Assembly: GCA_019614645.1 (NCBI GenBank)
Contig: JABWDB010000035.1
Coordinates: 620,001-684,000, forward strand
From: Stratiolaelaps scimitus
Lineage: Eukaryota; Arthropoda; Arachnida; Mesostigmata; Laelapidae
Direction: 5' to 3'
Length of the DNA: 64,000 bases
Shown: positions 58,771 through 64,000 of the stretch, piece by piece
Position numbering within the stretch: the first letter of the stretch is position 1
Layout: every line of letters begins with the position of its first letter
The notes under the pieces: model-generated
Told to the model about the DNA's origin: nothing
Databases searched by the model: none
Seen by the model: the letters and a program-made list of their open reading frames with translations, nothing else
Translations under genes and position numbers: made by a program

Positions 58771-60060
58771 TTGAGGGAGGCCTGGATTTTCGTCGAGACA
58801 CTCTTCGTCCTAATGTGGCCTAAGAGATAAATGCTAAGAAGCGTCTTACGGAAGAAGGGCTTGATTGAGCTGGGCCTTCTCAGCAGCAAAAAGGCAGTTA
58901 ACTCAACCTCTTACCGCTGGCGTCTTCCTTAGACGGCCGATTGCTGAACACTTCGTTTCCCCAACGGGCCCAAATTGCATTTAGTCCCCTTTTTGGAACA
59001 CCCTAAAAAAATTGAGAAGTGCCAAAGAAGTTAGGACACCTAAGATCACCTTACCCGCGTGTCTCCTGTCGACCTTATCCGTTTTGTATTAGCTAACCTA
59101 ATTAGTGGACACCTACCCACTTAGAACGACCGTGCCACTTCACGTCGAAGAACTTTATGGGATTCGAGCTGGAAAGCACAAGCGGAATGTTACATGAGAC
59201 AGTTCGAAAAAAACATCAGAGGAATCCTTTCGCGAAGACCGTGTTCGTTTGTAGCAGTAAATCTCTGCCAAGCGAGTGGTGACCGTGTGATGTGCATCTG
59301 TGCCTATTATAAAATAGCTTATAATTGTTTGGTCGACGTTGGATCATTAGCCATCCAATCTAATGACGCGAATCGGTAATTCGAGTGCCGCTAATTCCGA
59401 CAACACGTGGCTAAGTCTCCAATTAACCCTGTGAAATGACTTATTTCTTTGATACCACCCTTGAGCTAAACAGGCATACACGTAGTCGAGAAGCACGACT
59501 TCAAATCAAATCATAGTTAATTGTCGGCACTGCCATTTCACAATGCTTAAGTTCTCGAAAAAGACAACTTGTCTCCATACCTACATGTTTACGCTGAGGG
59601 ACCATATTTTCACTCGCTTCAATTACTATACATACACAAACTTAGTGGCATATCCAGAAAGTCCCTAATACTCTTCTATGACTTATGTGCAATACAGATA
59701 CTACCAACACACTACCACCATCTCTTCCGGCAATTAAACAACTACGACAGCAGCATGTGCTGCTATATATTCGACAGCGGACGCAAGGCGCTGCCGGAGC
59801 ACGCCAGCAGAAGTGACCGTGCATCTCACTGCCTCGTCTATGGAACGCAGTTGCATAAAAACGGCGTATTCCCTGGACACACAGTGCACACAAGTCACCT
59901 GTCAGCTTGCCTGCCTCGTGTGGGTATGGGTGAGCCGGTTGACGATGACCACTGCGCTGCCGTGTTGGTTTGTCGCTGCGGTGGCCACCTCTGGGTCAAT
60001 GATGGGGGGCCCCCGTTCGCCGCTGTAGCATAGCTGTAATACCATAATAGAATGGTACTG
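58770..60060. other. Unannotated stretch with a short SINE-1/LINE-B end
   Basis: A minus-strand GAGAACTTAAGCATTGTGAA fragment lies at about 59534-59562. Composition turns GC-rich after 59730. The plus-strand frame 59569-60033 and the overlapping minus-strand frames have no recognised domain. Confidence 0.35.
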
Positions 60061-60885
60061 GTAGACGGCGTCGCCGTAGAAATCATGGTGGTGGTGGTGG
60101 TGGTGGGATCGCAGCAGCGCGCAGTAGTTCGATTGCCGCGCAGTCCTCGCCGGTTCTTCAACTTCTGCCATCATCGTTCGCTGTGACCGAACGGTGGGTC
60201 GGACCGGCGCGGAATCTATCACAGAACGTAGTGCCCTCGCGCGCACCCAACGCATTTCGCATCCCCTGCCAGCCTTGTCCGGGGCAAGGGCCGTCCTTCG
60301 GTGGCGCCGCGCCGGCCAACGAAGGTTGATTCGCCGCTGACGAGCTACAGCCCTGACGTTAGCTAGCCAGCTATCGAAGAATACAATGCATCTGCTCGTT
60401 CTGCTGCGACTGTTGTAGCAGACGCTTCAGCGACCCGTTGTGTGGTGGCAAAAACCTTGCGGTCGTTCGAAGCCAACCGATATACGCAGGGAGGAGAGCA
60501 ACACGGTGGCTAAGTCAATAGATATGGGGCGCCCCGGAGGGAGGGCCAGCTTCTAAGGAGGTTTCTGCTATGGGGCAGGTTTCATTTTCCGTCAATCCGT
60601 GTTTCGTGCGGGCGACGAAACGACAAGCGCCGCCAACAGAAGCTGAAGTTCAGAAGAGCTTTAGCGCGCAGGCCACCCGATTCCTGCTAGTGTTGCCACT
60701 TCTGTTCGACGACATTCGACAGATGCCTTGAGACGTTCTGCTATAGTGGCGCAATGTTTCTGTGTGCGTACGCTCAGTGAACAATAATCTCCCGCAAGCG
60801 AACGGATTCGATGAGTGACAACAATTCGGGGTGACTTTGCCCGCTAGTGAGAAACAGAGCGAGGAATATCGCGGGTTTCAGGGAG
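60060..60885 (+). promoter_or_regulatory. GC-rich island upstream of possible first exon
   Basis: CpG-rich DNA with (GGT)n at 60086-60106 and GCC/CAG motifs, directly upstream of the possible coding exon at 60886. It would hold the promoter and 5' UTR of that gene. No TATA box is obvious near the exon. Orientation is inferred from the exon. Confidence 0.35.
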
Positions 60886-61221
60886 ATGCTGGTAGAAATC
60901 CGTCTAATAGTCGACGCTCCTGTTTCAGAGTGCGCGGTCGACGTCTATCAACAAGCACAACGAACGGCTGAAGTGAAGACAGCACGAGACGAGGGCCCGC
61001 TTCCCCAGATCTCTCAGGTGGATACTGTAACGTTTGTGGAACTCTCTACAACGGAACGAATAGCTCAACAACAAGTGCCCATTGATGAAATAAAGGATAC
61101 GCTTCACGCGGTTAGCAGCAGCAGCAACGAGGGTGCCGGTCTGCAAAACGACCCGGAAGTGGTGACACTCCCTAAAGAGTCACAACGCAACATGTCAAAA
61201 ACGATACAAAATAACACCAGG
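60886..61221 (+). CDS. Possible first coding exon, 112 codons, unknown protein
   Basis: ATG at 60886 opens 112 codons without a stop, up to the splice-donor match ACCAGG|GTGAGTAAA at 61221/61222. Length is an exact multiple of three. The frame is also open upstream to at least 60847. The product starts MLVEIRLIVDAPVSECAVDV and is acidic and polar overall: QISQVDTVTFVELSTTERIA, VSSSSNEGAGLQ, ending NMSKTIQNNTR. No signal peptide, membrane segment or known domain is visible; it looks like a disordered N-terminus. Composition is balanced, unlike the repeat-driven frames nearby, and a GC-rich island precedes it. No acceptor or second exon was identified. A SINE-1 copy lies 70 bp into the putative intron. 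Confidence 0.4.
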
Positions 61222-61292
61222 GTGAGTAAATCATGACATTTAAAGGCTGCCTTATGACTATATGAAAAAGACAACAAGTGCTTTTTGAAATT

Positions 61293-61391
61293 AACGGGTT
61301 CGAGCCCCGCTGCATGATGACATATAGGAGAGCTTAAGCATTGTGTAATTGCAGCTCCTTTAACAAACCAATAAAGCTTTACCTTTACCTT
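61293..61391 (+). mobile_element. SINE-1 copy, best preserved
   Basis: CGGGTTCGAGCCCCGCTGCA (box B of a tRNA head), then GACATATAGGAGAGCTTAAG, then CATTGTGTAATTGCAGCTCC, then TTTAACAAACCAATAAAGC and a (TTTACC)n tail. The 3' half resembles the end of LINE-B copy 3. Confidence 0.85.
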
Positions 61392-61635
61392 GAAACTCAT
61401 CCGGTTGGCGTATCTTATAGACTAGAATACGTCTCAAAGTACAGAGTAGGATGATCAGTATTGCTATATATTACACCGGCGTTCGTGGTAAGGCAGCTTT
61501 GCTGTGGAAATTTTCTTGTGGAGAACGACCGTACTACCTCGGTTAGTCAGCGAATTGTATTGATATTGCAGCTAGATTACATATGGCTGTTGTTGTTATC
61601 TAACACGAATGTTACATATCATTTTGTATATTCAT

Positions 61636-62235
61636 TGTAACGGATTCAAACAACAATTATATTATATTGTAAAAATATAGTGTGTATCACCTCCGCCGAG
61701 CTTAGACACCCCAGCCGTACCCCAGTCTATGGGACCAAAAGCCTGCTCGCTTACAAGTTTAGTGGCAGCGGTGGTAGAGGCCACTACCGTCAAAAAGCAT
61801 TGAAACCACCGGCAAAGTTATGGGTTCCCTGCCGCGAGGGCGCCTAGGGCCCGCGAAGGGAAATACTGCTGTTCGAGAGAGGCGGCATGACTGGAGGTCA
61901 TGTCGTAGAAAGGCAAGCCCAGCAAAAAGGTGGCCAGTACGAAGAAAAGACACTGAGGGGGCGAGGTGGCGGGTCATCGGGCCGGCGCAGCCACAAGACG
62001 CCGGGGTCGTTAATGGGTAAGACTATACCGTCCAGATCCGCGCAATAGCAGCCGAGCTGTACTATAACGAACCGAGCGCCGCTGCAGAGGAGGTCGATAG
62101 CAGTGGCCAAAATGTAACGGACAGGATAATAATAATAATAAAATAGCGTGTAAACTGGTTGGGCCGCATGGGCTTAGATACCTCGGCCGATTAAAGACCT
62201 AGCTCTATGTATAATATATATGCGTACCTGTTGCC
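61636..62235 (+). mobile_element. Short LTR-like element, possible TRIM
   Basis: Two related segments in direct orientation start TGTAACGGA at 61636 and TGTAACGGAC at 62113, continue with AT-rich DNA, then GTGTA, GCTTAGA-ACC-C-GCCG and GACC. The first ends near TTACA (61755). A primer-binding-site-like TGGCAGCGGTGG follows at 61763, as in some Gypsy-type elements. The roughly 350-bp GC-rich interior has a 66-codon basic frame at 61820-62020 but no gag or pol motif. Repeated ends plus PBS with little between fits a terminal-repeat retrotransposon in miniature or an internally deleted LTR element. Confidence 0.4.
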
Positions 62236-62302
62236 GCGCTGCCATTATCGACCCTTTGTCTTGCTCGAGTCTTTTTGAAAGGGGACCAGCACACCAAGTA
62301 TT

Positions 62303-62425
62303 GTTTTTCGAGCTGAACCTCAGCTGACCGTCCCCTATCTGACAGGCCTCAGCTCTTAACCTTTTTAGGTATTACTATGAGGACCTGTGGGGGGGCCACC
62401 GTTGCTTATTCTCTTCCTCACACAC
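62303..62425 (-). mobile_element. SINE-2 copy, minus strand
   Basis: Minus strand: AGAGAATAAGCAACGGTGGC, then ACAGGTCCTCATAGTAATAC, then CTAAAAAGGTTAAGAGCTGA, then GGCCTGTCAGATAGGGGACG, then CAGCTCGAAAAACAATA. It matches 54891-55003 along its length. Confidence 0.75.
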
Positions 62426-62429
62426 TAAC

Positions 62430-63046
62430 TAATGTCAGATTATTCCTGTCGATATGGCCAAACATTTCGTAAATGCGATACGATATCTTTAACTCGTTCC
62501 TGTATAGTTGCTGCTCGCGTCTGGGCTGATGATTAGCGACTTACGATACCAGACACGGATTTTTTGCTTACGACATACTTAGTAGATCCTCCTGAGCTTG
62601 TTGTTGTCTACGGCTTCATCATCTAGCTGGTACATTTTGTCATCTAGCCTCGTCGACTACGAAGTTCGATGCGAGTTTTTCGGAGAGGAATCTTGTAGAA
62701 CCAACTAAAGAATTTACAAATAGAAATTTGATTTATGTCCTAATGATTTGCTTTAGTCAACCATACTCGCTTGTATCAACACCTTAAAACCTGTATGCAT
62801 TAGTTCAATGTTGCAATTACGAATTCCATCAAGTGGGAAATTAGCCAATTGAAGTTCGAATAGAAAAATCATGCTATCCATATCGATACGAGAATCGTCT
62901 CGGTGTTAAATACCTATTTCAAGTATTTAACTACTTGAAAAAAATACATTTGCGTCTTGTGTCACCCTTACGGTGAACTCGTCGAATCCGCGCGCACCGA
63001 GAATCCGACCCGACCCCACTGAGTTACGATGCAAATATAGATGGAT

Positions 63047-63108
<62 letters not shown>

Positions 63109-63440
63109 CTACCATTGCTACCGTCATTGAGCATACATCAGAAACTGTTTGGATATCTTCACTTATTTAAGTGTTAATACAACACGCTCACTCACACTTG
63201 AAACACTAATCTCAGTAGAACTTTATAACGCGACCGACTTTGCGTTGGATTTCGCCTCACTTCCGTAGAAGCTAATCAGCACCCTTACGATATTAGACCC
63301 TTCTTCGAACACGTCTAGATAAATGACCATATCGAATTAATCCTATAAAATACACCTAAATTGGACTAATTAGATTATTGTGGTAATTCATCATTTACTA
63401 GTTAAAAGTAAAGTCTCTAATGATTCGCTAAAGAAATTGT
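62430..63440. other. AT-rich unannotated stretch
   Basis: No gene recognised. Confidence 0.35.
63046..63105 (+). repeat. (TA)n microsatellite, longest in the window
   Basis: About 30 TA units with one small interruption near 63056. Confidence 0.95.
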
Positions 63441-64000
63441 ATCGTTCCCCGCCACCCGCGCCGGCGCTCGTAGCTACACTATGCAGCGTGTACGGGCACA
63501 GCACCCTGAACAAGCCAAACACTGCAGAGCGGTAGCAGAGTATATTTTGCAGCTTTTGTTGTGATCCTCTTCCGCGCCGGTGAGGGAGACACTAATGTTC
63601 TTACCGGGGATGGCCGAGACAGGTCGCTTAGCCATCCGATAGGATCACCCGGATCTCGGCCGCGCCACGGCCTATTTACCTACCGAGTTCCGTTTAGCGA
63701 CCTAGCGAGCTTTGTCCTTCCACTGCTTTCGCTACCGATCTCTCTGCCTCGCTGTCGTTGTCCCGGCCTCATCTCACTGTTTCTAGCTTGCTGCGAAGCT
63801 GCCGGTGGGTGGCATTTGTCACGAACAGACTCGCCGGCCGCTCGGCAGTATAATCTATTCGATAGGAAGAAAGGGGACGAGCAACGATGATGGTGGTGGC
63901 AGTGCCCACCTACGATCGTTGTCGATATATATATATATATATCTTTAACAACAACCAAAGTATAGAGGATATGTAGATCCGCTTTCGGTGCCTGCAGACG
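63440..64000. other. GC-rich patch at window end
   Basis: 63440-63900 is GC-rich with open frames on both strands and no recognised domain, followed by (TA)n at about 63926-63942. It may be the start of another promoter or exon cut by the window edge. Confidence 0.25.

Noticed and set aside
1..64000. CRISPR arrays, operons, bacterial promoters or rRNA genes
   Set aside because: Nothing of the kind is present. The window has eukaryotic features throughout, and the tandem repeats lack spacers.

Overview
This is nuclear DNA from an animal, most likely an arthropod. There are no long bacterial-type gene runs. AT-rich non-coding DNA alternates with GC-rich, CAG-rich islands. (TA)n, (CA)n and (CT)n microsatellites are frequent, and transposon remains are dense: an R1-clade LINE, CR1/L2-like LINEs, mariner and tRNA-derived SINEs. 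The mix would suit a mite or other chelicerate, but that is a guess. No complete host gene can be read. At most two short exons are proposed, both tentative. The local labels LINE-A, -B, -C and SINE-1, -2, -3 are mine.

Layout. 1-1.56 kb: nothing firm. 1.58-3.64 kb: 5'-truncated R1-like LINE with an open 508-codon reverse transcriptase (RT) ORF and a poly(A) tail. 4.6-5.3 kb: (CT)n tract and GC-rich, CAG-rich island, possibly a promoter or 5' exon. 10.7 kb: perfect 22-bp-arm hairpin. 11.2-12.3 kb: LINE-B copy 1. 13.7 kb: palindrome. 14.18-14.29 kb: four 26-bp tandem units. 16.2-16.8 kb: decayed LINE-A. 17.66-17.83 kb: full-length SINE-3 with a tRNA-like head. 18.83-19.57 kb: long inverted repeat with a SINE-1 in its loop. 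21.3-22.2 kb: dead mariner. 23.55-24.65 kb: LINE-C relic. 27.4-28.3 kb: LINE-B copy 2, with a mutated RT active site. 32.2-32.7 kb: 3' end of an R2-superclade-like LINE with a restriction-like endonuclease domain. 33.7-34.6 kb: (CT)n plus GC-rich island. 43.3-43.8 kb: second dead mariner. 51.0-53.1 kb: LINE-A interrupted by LINE-B copy 3. 53.19-53.35 kb: possible basic exon. 55.4-56.4 kb: GC-rich island. 60.06-61.22 kb: GC-rich island leading into a possible 112-codon first exon with a good splice donor. 61.6-62.2 kb: short element with LTR-like ends. 62.3-62.4 kb: SINE-2.

How the parts relate. The SINE-1 copies end in a 3' segment that also ends LINE-B, so LINE-B was probably the machinery that moved them. 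The nested and looped insertions give a relative order of events. All RT and transposase copies are truncated or mutated except the R1-like ORF, which is open but lacks its 5' half.
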